A stretch of 64,000 nucleotides of DNA. Source: Spiribacter sp. 2438 (GTDB lineage Bacteria; Pseudomonadota; Gammaproteobacteria; Nitrococcales; Nitrococcaceae). The DNA lies in assembly GCF_009676705.1 (NCBI RefSeq), contig NZ_CP046046.1:682001-746000 (forward strand), read 5' to 3'. Position 1 is the stretch's first letter. Each line of letters opens with the position of its first letter. Below the pieces are notes generated by a model that saw only the letters and a program-made list of their open reading frames with translations, was not told the DNA's origin and ran no database searches. Made by a program: the position numbers and the translations under genes. Positions 37,002 through 44,893 of the stretch are shown here, piece by piece.

Positions 37002-37458
37002 GTGAGAGATCATGCAGCCCTGGCTTTCGCCCTACAGGGCGGCGGGTCATACGGAGCCTTTAGCTGGGGCGTGCTGGACCGCTTTCTGGAAGCCGGCATA
37101 CGGCCGGGCGGGTTGAGCGGGACCAGTGCTGGCGCATTGAACGCGGCCGCCCTTGCGGCCGGGTGGACTGCTGACGGGCCGGAGGGCGCGCGCGCTGCTC
37201 GCGTCTACCGGTATCCCGACACTTTTTCAGGCCGTTGAGATCGATGGTCGGTTTTACTGGGACGGCGGCTATGTGGCCAACCCGGCGTTGTTGCCCCTGG
37301 TCAGGGCGGGTCACTCCAGCGATCTGATGTTGATCCAGCTTCTGCCGGAAAACTCCCCCGAGGTGCCACCCCGCGGTGTTGACGGCATCATGCAGCGTGC
37401 CCGGGAAATGGGGTTCAGCACCCACCTGCTGAGCGATTTCGCAGCGGGGCCGAGCTAG
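37002..37458 (+). pseudogene. Patatin-like phospholipase with internal deletion
   Basis: The first part starts at a GTG and encodes the glycine loop LQGGGSYGAFSWG and the serine elbow GGLSGTSAGALNAAAL of patatin hydrolases. At about 37190 the frame changes and jumps to FYWDGGYVANPALLPLVRAG, which carries the catalytic Asp (DGG). More than 100 residues of the middle are missing, and the two halves are in different frames. It ends next to the convergent lipoprotein gene. Confidence 0.75.
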
Positions 37459-38030
37459 TCGACTCGCCATACGCCCCATATCGGGTCCCCCTGGACTTCC
37501 AGACCCAACTCACGCAGCCAGTCCGCCACCACATGGTTGGAGTTGTAAAAGAGGGTGTAGTCCCTTGGGTCGTGGACAAATTCCAGGTCATAAACCGGGT
37601 TGTAATGTCGGGTCTCAATGGCGTCGTCGAACCGGGCCTCAAGTCGGCGGTCCAGCGCATCGATCTGTTCGGCTTCCACCGGGAGTTCGTGGATGGTCTG
37701 GATGACTACCGGAATCTGTTGCCGGATGCGTTGAGGGGCCGGCGGCCCGGTCAACTCCCGGCGTCCCAGCGCGCCCTGAGTTGGCCATAGCAATGTCGAC
37801 CAGCCCCGGATGAACCCGGTCTCCTCCAGGGCATACCAACGCCACTCGCCATAGAGATAGCGGACGAGGGAGTCGTCTTCCCGGGTAAGGACCAGGGTAG
37901 TGTGGCGCCCGTGGTCCACCAGGAAGGCCGGGCGGGGGTCGTCAAGTGCGGTTTCATCCAGCGGGGTGACGTTCCCGGCGCAGCCCGTCAAAAGCAGGCC
38001 TGCCATGATAAGTAGCAGGCCCGTTCGCAC
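37455..38030 (-). CDS. Lipoprotein, DUF2459-like
   Basis: 191 aa from GTG at 38030, which overlaps the previous stop by one base (TAGTG). It starts with a lipoprotein signal (GLLLIMAGLLLTGCAGN, lipid Cys about residue 17). Mature features: FLVDHGRHTTLVL, GEWRWYALEETG and HYNPVYDLEFVHDPRDYTLFYNSN. The pattern of HTTLVL and a late YNSNHVVADWLRELGL suggests a papain-like or NlpC-type fold related to DUF2459, but the match is not certain. The next ATG, 38006, would remove part of the signal. Confidence 0.65.
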   Translation of the reverse strand: MRTGLLLIMAGLLLTGCAGNVTPLDETALDDPRPAFLVDHGRHTTLVLTREDDSLVRYLYGEWRWYALEETGFIRGWSTLLWPTQGALGRRELTGPPAPQRIRQQIPVVIQTIHELPVEAEQIDALDRRLEARFDDAIETRHYNPVYDLEFVHDPRDYTLFYNSNHVVADWLRELGLEVQGDPIWGVWRVD

Positions 38031-38374
38031 TAGGCGGACCGGCGTGCGGCAATGAACGAGCGAACCATCAGGACCAGCAGGATGGCGCAAAGCCCGAGCA
38101 TGGCCACGTTGATCGATAAGGCCAGTGGGCTCATATCCGCCGCCCGGACCGCCAGTGCGGCCGCGGGGGCGAGGGCGCCAAGCAACGTCACCACCGCAGC
38201 CGCATGCATTAAATGCCGCCGCGCATTGCTGAAGACGAGCGCAAGGCCGCTCAGGACAGCGAGCAGGATCCCGGGATAGGCCGGCAGAAGGGCGGTCTGA
38301 GTGCCGGTAGCAAGGTAAGCGCCGAATCCGAGGGCCATGAGCAGTACGGCAAATATGAGGGTGTTCTGTGGCAT
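38030..38374 (-). CDS. Small membrane protein of unknown function
   Basis: 114 aa with four hydrophobic segments (LIFAVLLMALGFGAYL, YPGILLAVLSGLALVF, AAAVVTLLGALAPAAA, SINVAMLGLCAILLVLM). The pattern resembles TMEM14-like or similar small bacterial membrane families but no clear signature is seen. Co-transcribed with the lipoprotein gene. Confidence 0.65.
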   Translation of the reverse strand: MPQNTLIFAVLLMALGFGAYLATGTQTALLPAYPGILLAVLSGLALVFSNARRHLMHAAAVVTLLGALAPAAALAVRAADMSPLALSINVAMLGLCAILLVLMVRSFIAARRSA

Positions 38375-38469
38375 GGGCTAAATTCCAGTTTTGGCAGTGA
38401 GGGCGGCAGTTAAGGGTGACTTGCGCCCCTGTCGGCTCGCAAGGGGTCCCTGTGGCACACTCTACGACT

Positions 38470-38865
38470 ATGCGATTCCTAATCCGAATATTCTTTCGCA
38501 CCCTGCGCCGGGTACTCACCCCGTTCATGATTGCGGGCTATCATCTGTCCAGGCCCCGGGGCATTCAGCGAACGGCCGAGGACCAGCGTGCCGTGGATGA
38601 GGGTACCGGCTGGTTGGCGCTGTACCACTTTCCCGCCTGTCCGTTCTGCATCAAGGTCCGCCGGGTCATGGATCGCCTGTCGCTGAACGTCGAGCTGCGC
38701 AATGCCCTCCAGCCCGGCGAACACCGGCAGACCCTTGAGCGGGAAGGCGGCCGGATCAAGGTCCCCTGCCTGCGGATCGCGGCGGAGGATGGCCGCGTGC
38801 AGTGGCTTTACGAATCAGACGACATCATCGCGTATCTCGAGGAGCGGTTCGGCTCGTCGGGGTGA
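38470..38865 (+). CDS. Glutaredoxin-like protein with N-terminal hydrophobic segment
   Basis: 131 aa. After an N-terminal stretch (MRFLIRIFFRTLRRVLTPFM) comes a thioredoxin fold with the redox site YHFPACPFCIKVRRVMDRL (CPFC), cis-proline in KVPCLRI and a C-terminal SDDIIAYLEERF of the glutaredoxin/GST-N type. It likely reduces mixed disulfides with glutathione, held at the inner membrane. Confidence 0.8.
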   Translation: MRFLIRIFFRTLRRVLTPFMIAGYHLSRPRGIQRTAEDQRAVDEGTGWLALYHFPACPFCIKVRRVMDRLSLNVELRNALQPGEHRQTLEREGGRIKVPCLRIAAEDGRVQWLYESDDIIAYLEERFGSSG

Positions 38866-38889
38866 TTGGGTGCCTGCAAGGACGCCGCA

Positions 38890-39012
38890 ATGACCGATGC
38901 CCGCCGGCAGAGTCCGGCCGCCGCGCGCAACCGGCAAGCCATCCTTGAGGTCCTGCAGGGAGTGCTACCTCACCGTGCTGCTCCGGCGGCCGTGAACAGG
39001 AAAAACGAATGA
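38890..39012 (+). pseudogene. DUF938 methyltransferase-like N-terminal stub
   Basis: 40 codons starting MTDARRQSPAAARNRQAILE and continuing VLQGVLPHR, the characteristic start of DUF938 SAM-dependent proteins (SPAAxRNxxPILEVL). The next expected motif, LEIASGTGEH, is missing; the frame ends where the ldhA start begins (ATGA). A deletion fused the stub to the ldhA leader. Confidence 0.6.
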
Positions 39013-40022
39013 CGAATTCAGCGATGCGCATCTATTTCTATAGCGCGCAAAAGTACGACCAGACCTTCTTTGAACAGGCGAACACCGCCCATGGCTTTGA
39101 TCTGGCTTTCACCGAGTCACCGCTGAATGCCGACACGGCCCGACTGGCCAGTGGGGCGGAGGTCATCTGCGCATTCGTCAACGACACCCTGGACGCCGCC
39201 TGCCTGCAAGCGCTGGCTGACGCCGGGGTGCGCACGGTGGCCCTGCGGTGCGCCGGGTTCAATCACGTTGATCTCGCCGAGGCCAAGCGTCAGGGACTGG
39301 CGGTGGTTTCGGTGCCGGCCTACTCCCCGGAAGCGGTCGCCGAGCACACGCTGGCCCTGATTCTGACGCTGAATCGGAACACCCATCGCGCCTATGCCCG
39401 GGTCCGGGAGGGGGACTTCAACCTCAAGGGCCTGCTGGGTTTCAATCTCAATGGCCGCACGGTGGGCCTCATTGGCACAGGGCGGATCGGTGTCGCCACC
39501 GCCCGCGTGCTCTACGGGCTGGGTGTGTCACTGATCGGCTACGACGTCCACGAAAACCCGGCCTTCACGGCCCTGGGTGGCCGTTACGTGGAGCTCGATG
39601 ATCTGTATGCCCAGGCCGATATCATCAGTCTTCACTGTCCGCTGACCGAATCTAATCACTACCTGATCAACGCGGCGTCCATCGCCCGCATGAAAGACGG
39701 CGTAATGCTGGTGAACACCAGCCGCGGGGGGTTGGTGGATACCGAGGCGGTGATCGAAGCGCTCAAATCCAAGAAAGTGGGGCACCTGGCCCTGGACGTC
39801 TACGAGCAGGAAAGTGACGTATTTTTCCGCGACCTGTCGGACGAAATTCTTGCCGACGACGTGCTCTCGCGCCTGTTGACCTTCCCGAACGTGCTGATCA
39901 CGGGGCACCAGGGGTTCTTTACCCAGGAGGCCATGACGCAAATCGCCGAGGTCACGCTCAGTAACGTGGCCACCGTTGCTCGGGGCGAGGTGTGCGACAA
40001 TGAACTCACGCGGCTTTTATAA
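39009..40022 (+). CDS. ldhA: NAD-dependent D-lactate dehydrogenase (2-hydroxyacid dehydrogenase)
   Basis: 337 aa, reduces pyruvate to D-lactate with NADH. The nucleotide loop is TVGLIGTGRIGVATARVLYG. RCAGFNHVDL holds a substrate contact, MLVNTSRGGLVDTEAVIEAL the catalytic Arg, LALDVYEQES the Glu, and LITGHQGFFTQEA the His. FxEQ and YSPEAVAEHTLALIL are typical of LdhA. AGGA precedes the ATG at 39009; an ATG at 39024 is a weaker choice. It forms a lactate cycle with dld. Confidence 0.92.
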   Translation: MTNSAMRIYFYSAQKYDQTFFEQANTAHGFDLAFTESPLNADTARLASGAEVICAFVNDTLDAACLQALADAGVRTVALRCAGFNHVDLAEAKRQGLAVVSVPAYSPEAVAEHTLALILTLNRNTHRAYARVREGDFNLKGLLGFNLNGRTVGLIGTGRIGVATARVLYGLGVSLIGYDVHENPAFTALGGRYVELDDLYAQADIISLHCPLTESNHYLINAASIARMKDGVMLVNTSRGGLVDTEAVIEALKSKKVGHLALDVYEQESDVFFRDLSDEILADDVLSRLLTFPNVLITGHQGFFTQEAMTQIAEVTLSNVATVARGEVCDNELTRLL

Positions 40023-40095
40023 GGGTTGCAACCCGTCGCGTAGGTTTACCGCCCAAGGATTTCTCTTGAAACGCCCAAGAAAGGATCATGCTGGT

Positions 40096-40656
40096 ATGAA
40101 CAGGGTTCACTCAGTTGGCGGCAAATGGCTCGCGCGGATACAGGCCATTGGCTTCAGCCTCGCCTTTGCATTGACGCTCGTGGCCATGCCGGCCATGGCC
40201 ATTCAGGACGTCATCGATGCGCTGGAGGAGGCCGGCCTGGAAGTCTCGGAGGAAGACCGGGACGAGATTCTTGAAGCGACCCCGGAGACTCTGTCCATCG
40301 TGATGGGGCGGGTGGTTAACCGCGCCGTTGGCATTAATCCTGAGGCAGCGCCGGATGTCGCACGCAATATTGCCAACGCGGTCCCGGAACAGGCGCAGAC
40401 AGCGGCTGTCGCCGCGACACGGGCGGCTCCCGCGCAAGCCGTGGAGGTGACCACGGCCGCGGTCGAATCCAATCCGGATCGAGCGGCGGCCATTGCCGGG
40501 GCGGTGTCTGTCGAAGTGCCAGAGGCGGCGGTTGAAGTGGCCGTCGCCGCGGCCACCGCTGCTCCCGAGCGCGAGGCCGAGGTGCGCTCAGCAGTTCGCG
40601 GCAATGCGCCAACCCGGTCACAGGAAATCGATGCCGCGGTGGAAGAAGCGCTATAG
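40096..40656 (+). CDS. Secreted Ala-rich protein with 15-residue helical repeats
   Basis: 186 aa. A signal peptide ends at VAMPAMA before IQDVIDA. The mature part starts with an acidic helix-pair region (VIDALEEAGLEVSEEDRDEI). It then has six consecutive 15-residue units each beginning with Pro: PEQAQTAAVAATRAA, PAQAVEVTTAAVESN, PDRAAAIAGAVSVEV, PEAAVEVAVAAATAA, PEREAEVRSAVRGNA, PTRSQEIDAAVEEAL. This is a solenoid-like repeat array, unlikely to arise by chance. No family recognised; a periplasmic scaffold is possible. Confidence 0.7.
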   Translation: MNRVHSVGGKWLARIQAIGFSLAFALTLVAMPAMAIQDVIDALEEAGLEVSEEDRDEILEATPETLSIVMGRVVNRAVGINPEAAPDVARNIANAVPEQAQTAAVAATRAAPAQAVEVTTAAVESNPDRAAAIAGAVSVEVPEAAVEVAVAAATAAPEREAEVRSAVRGNAPTRSQEIDAAVEEAL

Positions 40657-40734
40657 CGATCCAAGGGACGCCGATACCGGTGATGCGTCGCGCCAAGCAC
40701 TTTACAGCCGCGGCGTAGTCCTGACCGGGAGATC

Positions 40735-41121
40735 ATGATGGTGATATTTGTCTACGGTCTCCTGAGGCCCGGCTTCGAAGGCGCAGAGCTTCTGGGGAAC
40801 GCCCAGTCGCTCGGAGCAGCGACCGTGGTGGGACAGCTCTACGACCTCGGTGGGTTCCCGGGCCTTGTACCTGGCGATGGCCTCGTCCACGGCGAAGTCT
40901 GCCGGGTGGACGCCGATCGCTTGCCCGCACTGGACAGATTCGAGGACTACGATCCCGATGATCCTGAGGGCTCCCTCTATGTACGAGTTACCTCGAACGC
41001 CTGGCTGGAAGCAACCGGCGACGCACTATCCGTCCAGGTCTATCAGTACAATCGACACGTATCGCCGACCGGCCGAATCATGGATGGAGACTATGCGGGT
41101 TACGTGGCGGCGCGGCACTGA
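40735..41121 (+). CDS. Gamma-glutamylcyclotransferase (GGCT/AIG2)-like protein
   Basis: 128 aa with the GGCT fold: IFVYGLLRPGFEGAELL (YGxLxxG substrate loop), GQLYDLGGFPGLVPGDGLVH and LPALDRFEDYDPDDPEGSLY with the likely catalytic Glu. Family members act on gamma-glutamyl peptides or as general cyclotransferases. GGGAG precedes ATGATG; either ATG could start. Confidence 0.8.
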   Translation: MMVIFVYGLLRPGFEGAELLGNAQSLGAATVVGQLYDLGGFPGLVPGDGLVHGEVCRVDADRLPALDRFEDYDPDDPEGSLYVRVTSNAWLEATGDALSVQVYQYNRHVSPTGRIMDGDYAGYVAARH

Positions 41122-41145
41122 AGCTGGCGATTAACTGGAGAAGGC

Positions 41146-41565
41146 ATGAACATCCTGTTCCTGTGTACCGGAAACTCCTGTCGTTCCCAGATGGCGGAGG
41201 GCTTCGCCCGCAGCCTCGCGGCGGGCAGCGTCGCAATTGAATCGGCGGGTATCGAGGCCCACGGCAAGAACCCGCGGGCTATCGCGGTCATGGAGGAGGT
41301 GGGCGTCGATATTTCCGCGCAGGAGTCCACGCGGCTGACCGACGCCATGCTGGAGCGGGCGGATCTGGTGGTCACGGTCTGCGGTCATGCCGATGAACAC
41401 TGTCCGCTGCTGCCACCGGGAACCCGGAAGCGGCACTGGCCGCTGGAAGACCCCGCCCGGGCCACCGGCTCCGAGGACGAGGTCATGGCAGAATTCCGCC
41501 GTATCCGCGATGAGATTCGCGAGCGGGTGGCGGAGTTGATGGCCATGGTCAGCCACGCTGGCTGA
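41146..41565 (+). CDS. arsC: Arsenate reductase / low-MW tyrosine phosphatase-like protein
   Basis: 139 aa. The phosphatase P-loop is FLCTGNSCRSQMAEGFAR, where CxGNSCRS and the later VTVCGHADEHCPLLPP provide the three-cysteine relay of thioredoxin-coupled ArsC. A late HWPLEDPARATGS holds the acid Asp. It would reduce arsenate to arsenite. No arsB/acr3 lies nearby, so phosphatase activity on other substrates is possible. Confidence 0.85.
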   Translation: MNILFLCTGNSCRSQMAEGFARSLAAGSVAIESAGIEAHGKNPRAIAVMEEVGVDISAQESTRLTDAMLERADLVVTVCGHADEHCPLLPPGTRKRHWPLEDPARATGSEDEVMAEFRRIRDEIRERVAELMAMVSHAG

Positions 41566-41660
41566 AGAGCGTTCTGTTGGACCACGATGTGGAGTTGGCA
41601 GAGGATCAGAAACGGCATCTTCCACCCATGGAATAGTGTTCTCCGTTTTAAGGCGTGCCG

Positions 41661-42014
41661 ATGTTGAGCAACGATGATTTGCAAGTCTTGAAGGAACGGC
41701 TGCAACAGGATCTTGCCGCTCTTGAGCGGGGCGCCGATTCACGTCAATCGGGAACGGAGACCGTGGAGCTTGATCAGACCCGAACCGGTCGCCTGACACG
41801 CATGGATGCGGTTCAGGGCCAGGCCATGGCAAAGGCGACGGAAGCCCGAGCGCTGCGACAGATGCAGCGGATTCGTACGGCGCTGCGCCGCATCGACGAG
41901 GGCACCTACGGAGACTGTGTTCGTTGTGAAGAACCGATAGCTGCGGGTCGCTTGCGGGCCGACCCTGCCACGCCTATCTGCATCAGCTGCGCGGAGCAAT
42001 CCGAACAGCGCTGA
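41661..42014 (+). CDS. DksA/TraR-family zinc-finger protein
   Basis: 117 aa with a coiled-coil first part (LKERLQQDLAALERGADS) and a C-terminal C4 zinc finger (GDCVRCEEPIAAGRL, ICISCAEQ). DksA/TraR proteins bind RNA polymerase at the secondary channel and adjust stringent-response transcription. The coiled-coil tip lacks a clear DxxDxA, so it is more TraR-like or a DksA paralogue. The ATG at 41661 follows AAGG. Confidence 0.85.
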   Translation: MLSNDDLQVLKERLQQDLAALERGADSRQSGTETVELDQTRTGRLTRMDAVQGQAMAKATEARALRQMQRIRTALRRIDEGTYGDCVRCEEPIAAGRLRADPATPICISCAEQSEQR

Positions 42015-42031
42015 GCCGGCGATTTTCTCCG

Positions 42032-42113
42032 GGGGTCTGCCCCAGATCTGGGGACACCTCCTGCTTCCCATGATGAAGCTTTTCAAATGTGTCCGCAGCT
42101 ATGGGTAGACCCC
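42032..42113. repeat. Imperfect inverted-repeat pair (REP/MITE-like)
   Basis: A 26-base arm (GGGGTCTGCCCCAGAT..., 42032-42057) matches in reverse complement a 25-base arm (42089-42113, ending GGGTAGACCCC), with about 31 bases between. The arms share the outer GGGGTCT and inner GGACAC. Such pairs are typical of REP sequences mobilised by RAYT transposases or of small MITEs. The rest of 42015-42268 shows no gene. Confidence 0.6.
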
Positions 42114-42268
42114 ACGCGACACCCATTGTCGCGACCGAGTGGTATCTTCCCGACCGTCAATTATCCAAAACCTTATCCACCAGAAGCCTGATCTTCAGGC
42201 CCATCTGGCGTGTCTCTGTGCGCGCCAATTGAACTGATGACTTTTCCTTTCTCCAGCGGAGGATTTGA

Positions 42269-42418
42269 ATGATCAAAGATCGCAAAAAAGCGGCAGCGGT
42301 TCAGGAGCGACGTTTCGCGGCACGCAAGCGCGGCTATTCAAAGGCGGTTCGGCGTTTTATGCGGCGCGCCGGTGACCAGTACAGTGCAATCAAAGCGGAA
42401 CTGCCGGTGAGGTGGTGA
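42269..42418 (+). CDS. 49-aa basic protein
   Basis: An ATG with GCGGAGG about 8 bases upstream opens 49 codons: MIKDRKKAAAVQERRFAARK, then RGYSKAVRRFMRRAGDQYSA and IKAELPVRW. It is strongly basic and probably helical, which suggests RNA or DNA binding. The strong ribosome site and codon use support expression. No family recognised. The 139 bases to the next gene contain nothing clear. Confidence 0.5.
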   Translation: MIKDRKKAAAVQERRFAARKRGYSKAVRRFMRRAGDQYSAIKAELPVRW

Positions 42419-42557
42419 ATCCCTTTCGCCCGGCCTGAGTAAGTTCAGGCCATCCATACGACGCACTATGTCGCGGCTTGATGTTCAACTGAAGGGCTGA
42501 ACCCGGTCGCGTTGTCGCTTGCCGCGTACATAGAACCAATCTGGCTGAGGAGTGTTT

Positions 42558-44744
42558 ATGCCGAATTATCAGAAGTGCTGGCGTACGGATCTGAGTGACG
42601 TCACTCCTAAAGAACGGGAGCTCGCACGACTGGCTATTAATTTATACCAAGCAGCGGTTAATGGGGAAGCAAAACTTGCCGCTCATCGATCCACCAGGGC
42701 CACTTGGAGGTTGCTGGCACCCGTTATTGAGGATCGTTTGAAAGACAAGGAAGGGATGGATCTTGAATTTGATGATGAGAATGAATTGGAGATGCTCCTA
42801 GAAAGCCTTGATACGGAAGATGACGATGATGAAGAGGAAGATCACCTTTCAGGGTTAGAGCATTTATTCAACCGCATTCCCAGTCATGTGCAGGAGGAGC
42901 TGCAGACGAGGGACGTCGGTGCGTTGTTGACGAAGGTCACCAAGCTCCTCGTGAGCTTACTACAGCTCGATGAAACGGAGCAGGAACTGCTGCTGTTTGT
43001 CGAACTGCTACTGACTTCGGGCGCTTTACGCAATATCTGTCGGGCATCCAGCACGGGTACGCTGCCGGTCAACACCAAACGGCTCGCCGCAGCGCTGGAT
43101 CTCTCAGAGGACTCCATTCAGCGGGCGCTGCGCTCTAACAGCAAGCTTCGAACCTTGGCACTCGTGAAAGTCGATGAGCATTCAGATCTGGAAGACTGCT
43201 TAAAGCCAGGTCCAGTGCTCGAAAAGGCAATCGCTTATGCACCACGCGATCGGGAAGAACTGCTAGGCATATTTCTGGAGCCACTTGGGCGCGCCAAGGT
43301 TGAAGAGAACGCATTTTCACATCTCGAAACTCAGGTAACGGTCCTGAAGCAGGTCTTGGGTGAAGCGGGCAAGACCTGCGCCGGTGGCGTCAATGCCCTG
43401 TTCTATGGCGCTCCGGGCACTGGAAAAACCGAGCTGGCCAAAGTGATCGCCAAAGAGCTGGCGGTCCAGGCCTATTCGGTCCGATCAGCCGATGAAAGCG
43501 GTGAGCCGATGGGTCGGGAGGGGCGTCTCGGAGGCTATCAACTGGCCCAGACGTTGATGGGTAGCGCGCAGGCTCCGCTGCTGGTGTTTGATGAGATGGA
43601 GGATCTTCAGAGCACCCAGGAACTGATGCTCTCCCGTATGACCGGCTATTCGCCAACTCGGGAGAAGGGATGGTTCAACCGGGCCCTCGAGTCAAATCCG
43701 GTGCCGACCATTTGGATTACGAACGACCGGTGGTCGCTGGATCCGGCAGTGCTCCGGCGCTTTCTGCTGCCAGTGGAATTTCGGACACCTCCCCTTTCGG
43801 TTCGAGAAGCGATTGCTGGCCGCATACTCGGTGACAGTGGCGCAACGGATAGTTTGATCAAGGAGGTAGCGTCGGACATCGCGGTTACGCCGGCGGTTCT
43901 GGATAACGCGCGCCGGGTGGTTGGATTAAGCCCCGGGGCGAACGTCGATGCGCGGGTTCGGCACGTGTTGATGAACATGCGTCAGGCGGTGCGCGGAAGA
44001 TCGACGCCACGCGTTCGCCGCTCGGATACCACGCTGGATCTGAAGCTGCTGAACATCGAAGGTACAGAGTCACCGGAGACGGTGATTCGTGGCATCCAGG
44101 GAAGCGGCCAGGGGCGCCTGTGCCTTTACGGTGAACCCGGTACGGGTAAGACGCAGTTCGCTGAAATTCTTGCTGAGGCTCTGGACCGTGAACTGATTGT
44201 CGCCCAGGCCTCCGACATTTTGAACTGTTACGTTGGTGAGACCGAGCAAAACTTGGCGGAATTGTTCGAATCTGCAGATCCTGAGCATGCGGTGCTGCTG
44301 CTGGATGAGGTGGACAGCTTTCTGGAAGATCGCCGAAACGCGCAGCGGAGTTGGGAGCGAACCCGGGTCAATGAACTGTTGCAGCAGATGGAGCGCTTCC
44401 CCGGCGTTTTTATCGCGGCCACGAACTTGATGGATGGGTTGGATCCTGCCGCGTTGCGCAGGTTTGATATCAAGCTGATGTTTCGGCCGATGAATGCAAG
44501 CCAGCGTCGCCGGGTTTTTGCACAGGAGGCGTTTGGCGACCCGGAAGCGCCGGTACCTGAAACCTCTGCACGACTGCTCGCGGGGCTTGAAGGGCTCACG
44601 CTCGGCGATGTTGCAAATGTTTGTCGTCAACGCCGGGTGCTTAACGAGGCGCTGGTTCCCGAACAGTTCCTGCGCAGGCTCCGGTCCGAATGGGAGCTGA
44701 AGAAGGCACATGGAGAAAACTCAATCCCCAGGCAAGAGTTCTGA
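42558..44744 (+). CDS. Twin-AAA+ ATPase of the accessory island
   Basis: 728 aa, start at 42558 after GAGGAG. The N-terminal 240 residues are helical, with a very acidic patch (SLDTEDDDDEEEDHLSG). AAA+ domain 1 has GAPGTGKTELAKVIAKELA, Walker B LLVFDEMEDL and IWITNDRWSLDPAVLRRFLL. Domain 2 has GEPGTGKTQFAEIL, LLLDEVDSFLEDRR, a sensor-1 Asn in AATNLMDGLDPAALRRF and arginine fingers RRFD. Two active AAA+ rings suggest an unfoldase or remodelling machine. It sits alone before a strong terminator; the next gene encodes a WYL regulator. Function unknown. Confidence 0.82.
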   Translation: MPNYQKCWRTDLSDVTPKERELARLAINLYQAAVNGEAKLAAHRSTRATWRLLAPVIEDRLKDKEGMDLEFDDENELEMLLESLDTEDDDDEEEDHLSGLEHLFNRIPSHVQEELQTRDVGALLTKVTKLLVSLLQLDETEQELLLFVELLLTSGALRNICRASSTGTLPVNTKRLAAALDLSEDSIQRALRSNSKLRTLALVKVDEHSDLEDCLKPGPVLEKAIAYAPRDREELLGIFLEPLGRAKVEENAFSHLETQVTVLKQVLGEAGKTCAGGVNALFYGAPGTGKTELAKVIAKELAVQAYSVRSADESGEPMGREGRLGGYQLAQTLMGSAQAPLLVFDEMEDLQSTQELMLSRMTGYSPTREKGWFNRALESNPVPTIWITNDRWSLDPAVLRRFLLPVEFRTPPLSVREAIAGRILGDSGATDSLIKEVASDIAVTPAVLDNARRVVGLSPGANVDARVRHVLMNMRQAVRGRSTPRVRRSDTTLDLKLLNIEGTESPETVIRGIQGSGQGRLCLYGEPGTGKTQFAEILAEALDRELIVAQASDILNCYVGETEQNLAELFESADPEHAVLLLDEVDSFLEDRRNAQRSWERTRVNELLQQMERFPGVFIAATNLMDGLDPAALRRFDIKLMFRPMNASQRRRVFAQEAFGDPEAPVPETSARLLAGLEGLTLGDVANVCRQRRVLNEALVPEQFLRRLRSEWELKKAHGENSIPRQEF

Positions 44745-44762
44745 GGGTTGAGAGCTTCGGTA

Positions 44763-44789
44763 AAAGGACGCGGGCTTCCCGCGTCCTTT
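44763..44789. terminator. Hairpin terminator after the AAA+ gene
   Basis: A 12-base perfect stem, AAAGGACGCGGG / CCCGCGTCCTTT with a CTT loop, lies 18 bases after the stop; both ends are A/T-rich. It would separate the AAA+ gene from the WYL gene, so they are probably independent transcripts. Confidence 0.75.
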
Positions 44790-44893
44790 GTATTAACAAT
44801 GAGGATCGCGCGGTCTGCCTCCAGCGGGTAATATCGGCACATCGGCGAGAGCCAGGGAACCGGTTCTTCGGCCCGTGAGACAGGGAGGTCGGT

